Below are positions 1 to 7,144 of a stretch of DNA of 30,897 nt, piece after piece. The DNA is taken from contig JBDREF010000457.1 in assembly GCA_043820045.1 (NCBI GenBank), positions 1 to 30,897 on the forward strand, written 5' to 3'. This DNA comes from JBDREF01 sp043820045 (GTDB lineage: Bacteria > Planctomycetota > Phycisphaerae > Sedimentisphaerales > Anaerobacaceae). The stretch's first letter is position 1, and each line of letters begins with the position of its first letter. Below the pieces are notes generated by a model that saw only the letters and a list, made by a program, of their open reading frames with translations, was not told where the DNA came from and did no database searches. Position numbers and translations under genes: made by a program.

Positions 1-69
1 GGTCACATTGCTGAATTTGTAGTGGACGTCCATACCTGCACACGCTACATTTGAATACATCTTTTTCAT
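1..69 (-). CDS. IS110-family transposase, N-terminal fragment (cut by window edge)
   Basis: Only the first 23 codons are present. The peptide begins MKKMYSNVACAG and continues MDVHYKFSNVT. The G-[MI]-D-V-H pattern just after a short leader is the typical start of IS110-family DEDD transposases, where this Asp is the first catalytic acidic residue. The start is well supported: an AAAGGAG-type ribosome site lies a few bases upstream of the ATG. The rest of the gene and any element end lie outside the window, so intactness cannot be judged. The family call is inferred from a short N-terminal motif. Confidence 0.6.
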   Translation of the reverse strand, partial: MKKMYSNVACAGMDVHYKFSNVT

Positions 70-135
70 GGCTATCTCCTTTCTTTGCTCCCTATCATAT
101 TAGGATCAAACGATTGGAGACAGCCTTTCATGAGA

Positions 136-164
136 TTACAAAACTTATACGGAAACCATATAAA
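136..164 (+). promoter_or_regulatory. Possible sigma70-type promoter for the two-TM protein gene
   Basis: A TTACAA box (136-141) and a TATAAA box (159-164) are separated by 17 bp, with the start codon at 191 giving a leader of about 20 bases. Matches to consensus are 4/6 and 5/6. Seen by eye only. Confidence 0.3.
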
Positions 165-190
165 CATTGTTGGTTGCAGAAAGGAAAGAA

Positions 191-898
191 ATGAAACGAA
201 ACATCAACTGCTGGGCGGTGGCATTGTGGATTGCGGTAGCCGGGATCTTCTGCATTTGTCTGCCGCTCGCCGTGTGGCGCGGTTCTGTACCCGCAGAGGC
301 GATCCTGAAGATACTCGACCTTGCCATTTCTTGGCCCCTTGCGATTCTCGTCATCAGTCTTGTGTTCTTTACCAGGTTTCAGGCTTCGCTGGACTACTTC
401 CTTCGCAACATTCGCAGCTTCCAGTTCCCTGGCGGGAACATCCAGACACAAGGCGGCATCGCCGCCGAGGCATCATCCCCTGGCAACATCGTCTTGACGA
501 CAGAACTGCGCGACCAACTGATCGATCATATGGCTCAACTTGAGCAGCGGAATCGTGATGCTGCCGCATCCCAAGGTGAATTAAGAGGAGAACTGAATAC
601 TGTCATCACCCACATGTTCGAGTGGAAGTTTCGCTATCTGAGTGTGTTCTTCGTGCAAGGCACAAAGCAGATCCTTCACTGGTTCGCCCAGTGTTCTCCG
701 CAGTCACGCGCGTCATACAACCAGCTTTGGCAGACCGTCATACCGGACGCGAATCAACGGGGAATCATCCTCGACGTACTGATGCAGAACGGCATGTTGA
801 CGACGGACGGAGCAACCATTTCCATCACACCGGAGGGATACGGCTTTCTGCAGTTCATCGGAATGATCCCGTATGCTCCACCTCAACAGGGAACTTAA
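191..898 (+). CDS. Hypothetical protein with two N-terminal membrane helices
   Basis: I do not recognise this 235-residue protein. The ATG at 191 is preferred over the in-frame ATG at 167 because AAGGA lies 5 bases before it. Two hydrophobic segments follow (about residues 6-28 and 40-61), so the N-terminus forms a helical hairpin in the membrane. A polar region rich in Glu, Gln and Arg (about 105-140) could form a coiled coil. The C-terminal third, with leucine-rich helices and an ITPEGYGFLQF segment, resembles a small winged-helix or effector-like domain, but no family motif is clear. It stands alone between an IS110-type transposase and a repeat patch, so context says little about its job. 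Confidence 0.6.
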   Translation: MKRNINCWAVALWIAVAGIFCICLPLAVWRGSVPAEAILKILDLAISWPLAILVISLVFFTRFQASLDYFLRNIRSFQFPGGNIQTQGGIAAEASSPGNIVLTTELRDQLIDHMAQLEQRNRDAAASQGELRGELNTVITHMFEWKFRYLSVFFVQGTKQILHWFAQCSPQSRASYNQLWQTVIPDANQRGIILDVLMQNGMLTTDGATISITPEGYGFLQFIGMIPYAPPQQGT

Positions 899-1045
899 GA
901 AGCAACCAACAACCGGAGCGGTTCCTCCGAAGCGTTAGCCAGGAGTGAATGCATGAGAACAGAATTCGGGGGACAGCCTATGACCATTTACGATTTATTG
1001 ACTATTGACTATTCATTGTTTGTTCATGTTCTTCGTGTTAATTCT

Positions 1046-1089
1046 CGTTCGGCTTCGCTCAGAGCTTGCCCTGAGCTTGTCGAATGGGG
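1046..1089. repeat. Short palindromic intergenic repeat (TTCGGCTTCGCTCAG...CTGAGCTTGTCGAA type)
   Basis: The unit contains the inverted pair GCTCAG/CTGAGC around AGCTTGCC, flanked by TTCG and CGAA. I recognise this type of sequence as a short dispersed palindrome seen in intergenic DNA of many bacteria. Only one copy is in this window, so its repeat status here rests on recall. Confidence 0.45.
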
Positions 1090-1220
1090 CAGGCTGTTGC
1101 TAAATTCTCCGCTTCATCCGTGAAATCTGTGGCTAAATATAGTAACTTCCGAAAATATCCTAACTCTCAGCATTAGAAGGATATGCACGAAATCGAGAAA
1201 AAGCACGACCGTTGCGCGCC

Positions 1221-1365
1221 GCGCGCATCGGTTAAGTAGACAGCGCGCATCGGTTAAGCGCGCGGCGCGCAACGGTTTGGTAAGGAGCGCGCATCGGTTT
1301 GGTCGGAGGCGCGCATCGGCGATGTATGCTCCGCGCATCGGTTTAGTAAGCCGCGCGCATCGGTT
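1221..1365. repeat. 22-bp-period tandem array with a 13-bp conserved core, seven copies
   Basis: The core GCGCGCATCGGTT starts at 1221, 1243, 1265, 1287, 1309, 1331 and 1353, which is exactly every 22 bp. Copies at 1221, 1243, 1287 and 1353 are identical. The copy at 1265 has AA for AT, the one at 1309 ends in C, and the one at 1331 begins CC. The 9-bp spacers vary in sequence but not in length. A degenerate eighth unit may lie at about 1199-1213. The period is not a multiple of three and there is no ribosome site, so this is not coding. A spacing of about two helical turns puts every core on the same face of the DNA. Confidence 0.85.
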
Positions 1366-1381
1366 TGGGTGGGTTTATTTT

Positions 1382-1473
1382 AGACACTGATTTACACTGA
1401 TTTGCACGGTTTTTTAAGATAATGTATTTGCTCTTATAATTCTATCTGTGTCAATCAGCGTTAATCTGTGTCT
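1382..1473. repeat. Imperfect inverted repeat with about 26-bp arms
   Basis: The left arm (1382-1407, starting AGACACTGATTTACACTGAT) pairs with the right arm (1448-1473). By eye the right arm's reverse complement matches the left at about 21 of 26 positions. The 40-bp centre is AT-rich and has no gene. The arms belong to the CACTGATTTACACTGATT class of dispersed intergenic sequence. Confidence 0.6.
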
Positions 1474-1486
1474 GCTTATTTTCCGT

Positions 1487-1527
1487 GCGCAAAAGAAAAG
1501 CCCTGAACTTGTGAGCGTTCAGGGCTT
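1487..1527 (-). terminator. Intrinsic terminator of the pilus operon
   Basis: An 11-bp perfect stem (1498-1508 paired with 1517-1527, AAGCCCTGAAC/GTTCAGGGCTT) has an 8-base loop. On the minus strand it is followed by a T-rich run (TTTTCTTTTG, read at about 1501-1490). It lies about 77 bp beyond the secretin stop codon, as expected for the end of the operon. Confidence 0.75.
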
Positions 1528-1603
1528 GTTGTTTCGATGGGTCAATTGCAGCCGATGCAATTAAGACTGTTCGGCCGCAACTTCTTATCCTGCCTTTGGG
1601 CGG

Positions 1604-3076
1604 CTACTGGCCGGTCATCTTCTTTTCTGCTTTGGTGGTATTCGGCTTCGGGCCTCTGAAACCGGTTATGCTGTAAGCCTCCTGCTCGTCTGCCGTCATC
1701 TCCAGCTCCTCCATGATACGCGGGGTGATGAAAATGACCAGCTCGTTGGTAACCGTTGCTTCGCCCTGGAACTTGAAGAGGTTGCCGATCACCGGAATGT
1801 CGCCAAGCAGGGGCACTTTGTTCGTCTGCTGGCTTGTGTCCCTTTTTCGCAGGCCGCCTAACACCACCGTATGGCCGTCCTTAACCACCGCCGTCGTGTC
1901 GAACTTGCGGGTATCGATGACGGGGACGTTACTCGATGAAACCGTAACCCGTTCCACAAGAACGCTGAATTCAGGCACAATATGCAATCTCAGCGTTTTG
2001 TTCGATGTAATGTGCGGCGTGACAATCATACTGACGCCGACATTCTTGAACTTAATGGTTTCCGTTATGCCGGAACTCGTTATGGTTCGTTCGACGTAGG
2101 GATGTTCTGTGACGATATCGAAAGTGGCCTCTTGGTTGTCAAGCACCAGTATTCTCGGGTTGGCAAGGAGCTTGGCGTCGATATTTTCCTGCTCGGCCCT
2201 CAGTCGCGCATCGATATCGACATGGTCGGTCAATATGCCGAATCGCAGGAAACCCGATGTAGTGGCGGCCGTCTTGTCTGCCGGGCCTGAGAAGCCGGCC
2301 ATTAACGCCGGGTCGGTTCTACTGCCGACGTAGGTGTCGGAGCCGCCTTTCTCGACCACTATGTCGTCATTTATGATGCTGCCGCTGGACAGATTGGTTC
2401 GCCTGCCGGCTCCCCACTCGATGCCGAGGTCGAGGTTGTTCTTGCTGGTTATATCGTAGATTCTTGCCTCGACCAGAATCTGCGGCGTGACGCCGTCGAT
2501 CTTGTAGAGCAGGTTGGTTATGTCCCTGACTTTGCTCTCGGTGTCGGTCACAATAACGTGACTCGTGCCCTCAATATAGGATACGGAACCCTGGGCCGAC
2601 TTGAATTTTTCCAGGGCCTTCACAACCTCTGCGACATCGACGTGGACGATTTGAAAGGTTTCGGTGATGAGCCTCTCGGATATCTGGGGCATTTCATCGC
2701 GCGACAGTATCCGTATGACGTTTTCACCTGCTATGTAGTCGGCGCCGTGCACGGTAAGAATACTTCGCAAAGCTTCTTCGAGCGACACATCGGTAAGTGA
2801 AACGGTTACGTTTCCGATAACCAGAGGGCTCTTGATAAGGTCCACGTTTGCCTGGTCGGCCAGTTGCCTTACCACAGTGCCAATCGGAACGTCATTGACA
2901 TCAATAGATATCTGTTTCTGCATCCGCTGCTCAAGGTCTGTCAGGATTTCTTTCTTCCCGGCTTTATCAGCCTGTGCCTGTTCGTCCTGTGCGAGAGCCG
3001 GAACGCAACATAGGCATACGAATGCGCAGATAGCCAACAGAATCAATCGACTGGATTTCATAGCGAAGCTTTTCAT
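1604..3076 (-). CDS. pilQ: Secretin, outer-membrane pore of a type IV pilus / type II secretion-like system
   Basis: This protein forms the ring-shaped outer-membrane channel. A signal peptide spans residues 1-29, ending ALA before Gln30. An STN/N0-like domain follows at about 38-108 (ISIDVNDVPIG, then VSLTDVSLEEALRSIL). An N1/NolW-type module covers about 115-190. The secretin domain fills the rest and carries the hallmark VPLLGDIPVIGNLFK near the C-terminus, followed by LVIFITPRI. At 490 residues it is compact, with few N-modules. The ATG at 3076 is chosen over the upstream in-frame codon at 3094 because AAGGAA lies 7 bases before it. It is the last gene of the operon, just before a terminator. 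PilQ and GspD cannot be told apart here; the pilMNO neighbours favour PilQ-like. Confidence 0.9.
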   Translation of the reverse strand: MKSFAMKSSRLILLAICAFVCLCCVPALAQDEQAQADKAGKKEILTDLEQRMQKQISIDVNDVPIGTVVRQLADQANVDLIKSPLVIGNVTVSLTDVSLEEALRSILTVHGADYIAGENVIRILSRDEMPQISERLITETFQIVHVDVAEVVKALEKFKSAQGSVSYIEGTSHVIVTDTESKVRDITNLLYKIDGVTPQILVEARIYDITSKNNLDLGIEWGAGRRTNLSSGSIINDDIVVEKGGSDTYVGSRTDPALMAGFSGPADKTAATTSGFLRFGILTDHVDIDARLRAEQENIDAKLLANPRILVLDNQEATFDIVTEHPYVERTITSSGITETIKFKNVGVSMIVTPHITSNKTLRLHIVPEFSVLVERVTVSSSNVPVIDTRKFDTTAVVKDGHTVVLGGLRKRDTSQQTNKVPLLGDIPVIGNLFKFQGEATVTNELVIFITPRIMEELEMTADEQEAYSITGFRGPKPNTTKAEKKMTGQ

Positions 3077-3209
3077 AACAGTTCCTTTTCCCACTTAGGT
3101 CCTATTTAATATATTCTCTGGTTACTTTTTGAGCAGTATGTTTGTTTACGTTATCACACCGGCGCGGGAGGTTATTTCCCTACCCGGCGCTGCCGGACAG
3201 TGTCCCGTA

Positions 3210-4109
3210 TCAGTCATGTATCGTTTGCACCCAGTTTTTTCCGTCTTTCTCGAACTCGACGCTGTCTCTGTCTATCTTCACAATAGTCGCGCCGTTTACC
3301 TTATCGCCGACGTAAACTATATGTTTGCCGATAACCGCAGAAGGCTTGTCCGTCGAATATACAATATCCCTTACGTCTATTGCCCCTGTTGTTCCTGCAT
3401 TAGCTGTGTTATCGGTAGTTCCGTTTTGGTCAACGTTCTGGGCAGTTTGCTGGTCTGTGAATTTCAGAGGGTCTCTCGTCACGGCCGGCAAGGGTTCCGG
3501 TATCTTCCAGTCAATCTCGTACGGTTCGGAGGCGGCAGCGGCGGACGTTCCGTCGTTGGCAGCCCCTTTTGTTTTGTTAGGCGATTTACTGAGGACCTGT
3601 CTGAACATGAAAATCATGATAATCGCGAGGACCGGTATTAATATCACCATTGCCTTTTGTTTTGCGGTGTTGGCGCCCGGCTTGGCTGCGAAGAGCCTGT
3701 CCTTTATTGTTTGCGCGAGGTTCGGGCTGGCTGTTTCCACGATCTGCTCATTCTCGAACTGTTCGACCGGCATGGCCTGCTCCGGCGATTCCTGGGGCAG
3801 ATTGGGTTTTTCAACGCGCGGATTCTGCAGCTTTGGTTTATTTACGGCTGGCGGTTTGGGAGGGGTGGCAACCCTCGGGGCCGGCGCTTGTGTCTCTACT
3901 GACTCTTCCGACTGGCTGAGTCTTGCCATCAGCGAACTCGGCGAAGTCGCATTGTCGGCGGACGTAGGCTTTGTATCGGCGGCCGCGTGGTCCGGATCCG
4001 GTGGATCGGAAGACTGCTTGCCGCTGTTGTCTTGCGGTATCGGCACGCCTTTAAAGACCGATGAGACCGGTTTCTGCAGCCCTGCTCTGTTTTTTTCAAG
4101 CTCTGCCAT
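3210..4109 (-). CDS. PilP/GspC-like inner-membrane protein with long proline-rich cytoplasmic region
   Basis: The 299-residue protein has three parts. Residues 1-150 are low-complexity and rich in Pro, Ser, Gln and Glu. One membrane helix lies at about 153-170 (AMVILIPVLAIIMIFMF). The periplasmic part ends in a small beta-rich domain (about 240-295: IVYSTDKPSAVIGKHIVYVGD, then GATIVKIDRDSVEFEKDGKNW), which resembles the GspC homology region / PilP fold that docks onto the secretin. Its place between the pilMNO genes and the secretin fits that role. The N-in single-helix layout is GspC-like, whereas classic PilP is a lipoprotein. The ATG directly follows the stop of the ParA-like gene (TAAATG), so translation is probably coupled. 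Function is inferred from position and fold-like pattern. Confidence 0.65.
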   Translation of the reverse strand: MAELEKNRAGLQKPVSSVFKGVPIPQDNSGKQSSDPPDPDHAAADTKPTSADNATSPSSLMARLSQSEESVETQAPAPRVATPPKPPAVNKPKLQNPRVEKPNLPQESPEQAMPVEQFENEQIVETASPNLAQTIKDRLFAAKPGANTAKQKAMVILIPVLAIIMIFMFRQVLSKSPNKTKGAANDGTSAAAASEPYEIDWKIPEPLPAVTRDPLKFTDQQTAQNVDQNGTTDNTANAGTTGAIDVRDIVYSTDKPSAVIGKHIVYVGDKVNGATIVKIDRDSVEFEKDGKNWVQTIHD

Positions 4110-4409
4110 TTACAGTCTCCAGACAAAAGCTTTGTTGTTGAAGTGTTTGCTCGGGGCCAGATCAAGCCACTCGATTCTAGTTCCGACTACTATGTTCGGG
4201 ATTCCAATCGGCGCGTTCACTATAGCGTCGTAAATGGTCGCGCTAAGCTCGTCAGGGTCGTAGCCGAGACCTATCGTGCTGTGGCCCTGCGGGTCGAGGT
4301 CCACTATGAGCGTTCTGTGACTTCTCCTGGCAAAGGCCGCCGCCAGGTTCACGGCGGTAGTCGTCTTGCCGCAACCACTTTTCTGATTTGCTATTGCTAT
4401 GGTCTTCAT
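4110..4409 (-). CDS. Short ParA/MinD-like ATPase fragment in the pilus operon
   Basis: The protein begins MKTIAIANQKSGCGKTTTAV, a deviant Walker A motif (K-S-G-C-G-K-T-T), and then has LIVDLDPQGHST, the Walker A' region of ParA proteins. It stops after 99 residues at SKHFNNKAFVWRL. Full ParA proteins are about 250 residues, so the Walker B/switch II region and the C-terminal half are missing. Both ends are tightly packed: the ATG overlaps the pilO stop by four bases (ATGA), and its TAA abuts the next gene's ATG. ParA/MinD proteins position large complexes such as chemoreceptor arrays, flagella and pili. A role in placing this machine is a reasonable guess only if the short form is functional. 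It may instead be a remnant kept for translational coupling. Confidence 0.7.
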   Translation of the reverse strand: MKTIAIANQKSGCGKTTTAVNLAAAFARRSHRTLIVDLDPQGHSTIGLGYDPDELSATIYDAIVNAPIGIPNIVVGTRIEWLDLAPSKHFNNKAFVWRL

Positions 4410-5038
4410 ATCTTCGCGCTCTGAACCTGCGCCGATGATTTATCGGCTGCGGTTTCCGTGCCCCGCGGTTTTCTGATAAAGGCCCGTACGCTCAAGGTTA
4501 CCTGGTAGGCGGAATCCGCCTTCCTTGAACGGCCTATCGCAAACTCATGAACAAAGAGGACCGGTCGGTTTCTCTCAAGGGCGTTGACGAAGGTGGCAAA
4601 CTGGCCGAACCCGCCTACGAAGTTTATATCTATGTGGCTTTCGCTTACGTGTTTGGTCTCGGGTTTTGGCGTTATCGAGGCCGTCGTCTGCTCCTCCTTG
4701 CTCTTGACGCTGAACGAGCCGACTTTCTTCTCGCTGGCGATTTGTCCTATGGCAAACGTCAAATTGGATGAATTTTCGAAGTCAACGACAAAGTCCTTGA
4801 CCCTGTTTCTCAAACGGTCAATTTGTTCGTTCAGTTCGATCTTGGTCTGTTCTTGTCCAGCTCTTTGTGCAGATTCGTATTGCTGTTTCTTCTCGTCGAG
4901 CGTTTTTTCGAGGAGTTGTCTGCTGCGGTTCTGTGGTCTGAGCACGACGGCATAAACCATGAGAAATAGTACCGCGCAAGCCGCCCATATTATGGCGGCT
5001 TTTCTAAGGTATGATTTGTAAACCTCTATGAATGCCAT
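4406..5038 (-). CDS. pilO: PilO-like inner-membrane alignment protein
   Basis: The 210-residue protein has a short cytoplasmic N-terminus, one membrane helix at about 13-33 (AAIIWAACAVLFLMVYAVVL), a charged coiled-coil segment (about 40-90) and a ferredoxin-like periplasmic domain in which FVGGFGQFATFVNALERNRPV is the characteristic PilO/GspM-type stretch. PilO pairs with PilN to form the periplasmic scaffold linking the motor to the secretin. It lies 2 bp after the pilN stop and overlaps the ParA-like gene by ATGA. Assignment rests on the conserved gene order and topology, since PilO sequences diverge strongly. Confidence 0.75.
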   Translation of the reverse strand: MAFIEVYKSYLRKAAIIWAACAVLFLMVYAVVLRPQNRSRQLLEKTLDEKKQQYESAQRAGQEQTKIELNEQIDRLRNRVKDFVVDFENSSNLTFAIGQIASEKKVGSFSVKSKEEQTTASITPKPETKHVSESHIDINFVGGFGQFATFVNALERNRPVLFVHEFAIGRSRKADSAYQVTLSVRAFIRKPRGTETAADKSSAQVQSAKI

Positions 5039-5040
5039 AT

Positions 5041-5682
5041 CTAAAACCCCGGCTTAAAGACACAACTTATCTCGTAAGAGACCACGTCCTGCCCTTCAAT
5101 CTTTTCAGACTCCTGCGAGACTCCGATCTTTTCGAGCCTCGGCGCGAGAAATTCCGAAGATGACAGGCGATCCATAAACTCCTTGACCGCCTCGTCACAA
5201 TTGCGCTGAGGACCGCCGCTGACTTTCAGCCGCAGAGTCCTCACAGGTACGCTGATTTCCACCATCTTCTTTGGATCGTCTTCCTTTGGGACTTTTTTCT
5301 TTACGGAATCGTGCTCTACCTCAAGGGAGGTCAACACGACCGAATTCGGCATGTTTTCTATCAGTGTCGTTAGCACGGGCGACCATTGGGTATGGCTGGT
5401 GATGGAAGATTTGACTTCCGTCAGGCAATCAATATAGGCGGCCTTCTCTCTCTTCAGGGCTGCCTGCATTTTGACGACGTCCGACAACTTATCAATCTCT
5501 TCTTCGTACCTGGCTATTTCCTTCGCCTCCACCGATGCTGTAATATTGTTGTGCAGGTAGAAACTGAACATTCCCATTGCGAAAGTGACAGGTATCGCAG
5601 CGGTTACTACCAGGATGGCAAGGCCGCCGGGCTTGCTTTTCAGCGGAATTGCCTGTCCGTTTAATAAGTCTATGGTGAACAT
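5041..5682 (-). CDS. pilN: PilN-like fimbrial assembly protein
   Basis: The protein starts MFTIDLLNGQAIPLK, matching the short cytoplasmic N-terminal motif (I-N-L-L form) by which PilN binds PilM. One membrane helix spans about 20-42. A coiled coil follows (about 48-90: AKEIARYEEEIDKLSDVV), then a periplasmic domain with the segment HTQWSPVLTTLIENMPNSV typical of PilN-family proteins. It is 213 residues, normal for the family. It sits between pilM (50 bp gap) and pilO (2 bp gap), the usual M-N-O order. It should anchor PilM to the membrane and pair with PilO. Confidence 0.8.
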   Translation of the reverse strand: MFTIDLLNGQAIPLKSKPGGLAILVVTAAIPVTFAMGMFSFYLHNNITASVEAKEIARYEEEIDKLSDVVKMQAALKREKAAYIDCLTEVKSSITSHTQWSPVLTTLIENMPNSVVLTSLEVEHDSVKKKVPKEDDPKKMVEISVPVRTLRLKVSGGPQRNCDEAVKEFMDRLSSSEFLAPRLEKIGVSQESEKIEGQDVVSYEISCVFKPGF

Positions 5683-5732
5683 AACTTCGTATCTCGCTGC
5701 TCTATAAAGTCCCGTTCTTATTAATGATCGAC

Positions 5733-6785
5733 TTAGATTGACCTCATGGCAAGACCGGCTGCTATTGCCATCGCCGGACCTGCTTTTGCCAGAGCGTCTT
5801 CACACTGCTTGGTTGCGTCGGTCCTTATTCCTGCAAATGGGTTCCACAGGACCGCTTCGATGCCAAGCCGGCTGTCCAACAGCTCCACGAACCCTTTGGC
5901 CAAAGCGAAGCCGCCGCAAACAAGCAACCGGTCAACATTCGAAGATTTGCCTTGGGCCGTGTAATATCGCAATGTGCCGGTAACGTCGGAAATCAGTCTC
6001 TGGCAGGCCTTTCCAAAGTTGTCCTGCAACGGAGGTTCAGGCGAGGCCGAATTACCGAAAAGAGCCTCTTTCACAGTCTCCTCCGGTGTGTCGAGCGCCG
6101 CTGCAATCTGTCTTATGATATCATTTCCGGCACAGGTCATATCGCGGATGAACGGCCAGCCTTCGTTGTCCATAACCGCCAGCGTTGTATGAGAGCCGCC
6201 GACATTCAAAATGGCAATCGTCCGGCCGCTCTGCGACTCTTGTCCTTCGGCGGCGAGGCCGTTGAAGCAATTCAAGAGTGCCAGTCCGTCAACGTCCATC
6301 AGGATGCACTTGAGGCGGGCCTCTTTCGTGAGGTGTACCTTGTTGGCTATCAGTGGATTTGTTGCCGCTACCAGGACTCCCCTTGTCTTATCGTTGCCGT
6401 TGGCCATCAGATGATAATCGACAGCGCTGTCTGCAGCGTTGAACGGACAGACCTGGGAGGCTTCGAGTGACACTGCCGCGCCGATTTCATCGGTGGACAA
6501 TGAAGAAAACTCAAAGTCTCGGACCGCAACCTCCGTGCCGCTCACCCCGCAGACAGCCAGTTTCCTCCTTACCCTGGCTTTCAGGAAACAATCGCGAATT
6601 GCCGTGACGGTGTTCGTTTCCTGATGGTCGTCGTTCTTGCTTGCTGCTATGTGGGTGATTCCGGCCCCGGTGACCGAGTAGCCGGCATCGTCTTTGCGCA
6701 GAGCGACTATCTTGACGGCTGTTGAGCCGATGTCCAGACCGAAGACATCATTATTTCCGAAATTGATGGTTCGTTTCCAGTTCAA
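5733..6785 (-). CDS. pilM: PilM-like actin-fold ATPase
   Basis: The N-terminus carries FGLDIGSTAVKIVAL, the phosphate-1 loop of the PilM/FtsA actin-like fold. The second phosphate loop is IAILNVGGSHTTLAVM, and the adenosine region is LLVCGGFALAKGFVELLDS. PilM is cytoplasmic, binds the PilN N-terminus and links it to the PilB motor. No ATG fits: the reading frame is open from 6827 (TTG) and the best start is the TTG at 6785, which has AAGGG 9 bases upstream and places the P-loop near residue 13, giving 350 residues. The TTG at 6827 is an alternative but abuts its GAGGAG. Gene order identifies it as the first gene of the pilMNO set. Confidence 0.85.
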   Translation of the reverse strand: MNWKRTINFGNNDVFGLDIGSTAVKIVALRKDDAGYSVTGAGITHIAASKNDDHQETNTVTAIRDCFLKARVRRKLAVCGVSGTEVAVRDFEFSSLSTDEIGAAVSLEASQVCPFNAADSAVDYHLMANGNDKTRGVLVAATNPLIANKVHLTKEARLKCILMDVDGLALLNCFNGLAAEGQESQSGRTIAILNVGGSHTTLAVMDNEGWPFIRDMTCAGNDIIRQIAAALDTPEETVKEALFGNSASPEPPLQDNFGKACQRLISDVTGTLRYYTAQGKSSNVDRLLVCGGFALAKGFVELLDSRLGIEAVLWNPFAGIRTDATKQCEDALAKAGPAMAIAAGLAMRSI

Positions 6786-7103
6786 ATCTATATACCCTTC
6801 GCAAGAGAGCCAAAAACTGAAAGCCAACTCCTCACGCCGTTGCAGTGTCCCATTTCTTGATTCGTCGCAAAACGCCGAACCGTTTGTAAGCCTGTACCAA
6901 AGGGGCGTTGGACTTTCTTCCTATTTTACGTACCTTTTCATCGGCTTAATGCAGGAGGTGTTTTACTTAGAAATTGAAATTGTGCTGATTTTATGATGGC
7001 CCCGGCCGCATTTTCTGCCAGCAACTGGTGCCTACGGAGTCAGGGGCGATAACTGTGGCGGCCAGACGGCGGCGATCCGGGAAAATACTGCCGCGTTCAA
7101 TCG

Positions 7104-7140
7104 AATAGTGGCTATGGTCGCGATGACCATAGCCACTATT
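7104..7140 (-). terminator. Perfect 16-bp hairpin downstream of the prepilin gene
   Basis: AATAGTGGCTATGGTC (7104-7119) pairs perfectly with GACCATAGCCACTATT (7125-7140) around a 5-base loop. No T-tract follows on the minus strand, so it is not a textbook intrinsic terminator. It could stop transcription partly or protect the abundant prepilin mRNA from 3' decay, keeping pilin output far above pilM-Q output. Confidence 0.5.
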
Positions 7141-7144
7141 GTCT

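Larger units (their letters stand above)
899..1486. other. Gene-free repeat-rich intergenic patch
   Basis: I see no convincing gene here. The stretch is a mosaic of short elements: a low-complexity run of TATTGACTATTCATTG type (about 987-1045), a hairpin-forming repeat (1046-1089), a CCGTGAAATCTGTGGCTAA-type fragment (about 1117-1135), a 22-bp-period array (1221-1365) and a long imperfect inverted repeat (1382-1473). An apparent minus-strand reading frame over 1114-1338 is the translated repeat array and is not a gene. Confidence 0.7.

Noticed and set aside
1114..1338. Minus-strand 74-codon frame rich in Arg, Ala and Cys
   Set aside because: It is the translation of the 22-bp repeat array, with no ribosome site and a composition set by the repeat.
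1221..1365. CRISPR array
   Set aside because: Cores are 13 bp and spacers 9 bp, far too short, and no cas gene is present. The array is better described as a phased tandem repeat.
6830..6990. Riboswitch (for example c-di-GMP) in the leader of pilM
   Set aside because: I looked for conserved GEMM-type core segments and saw none.
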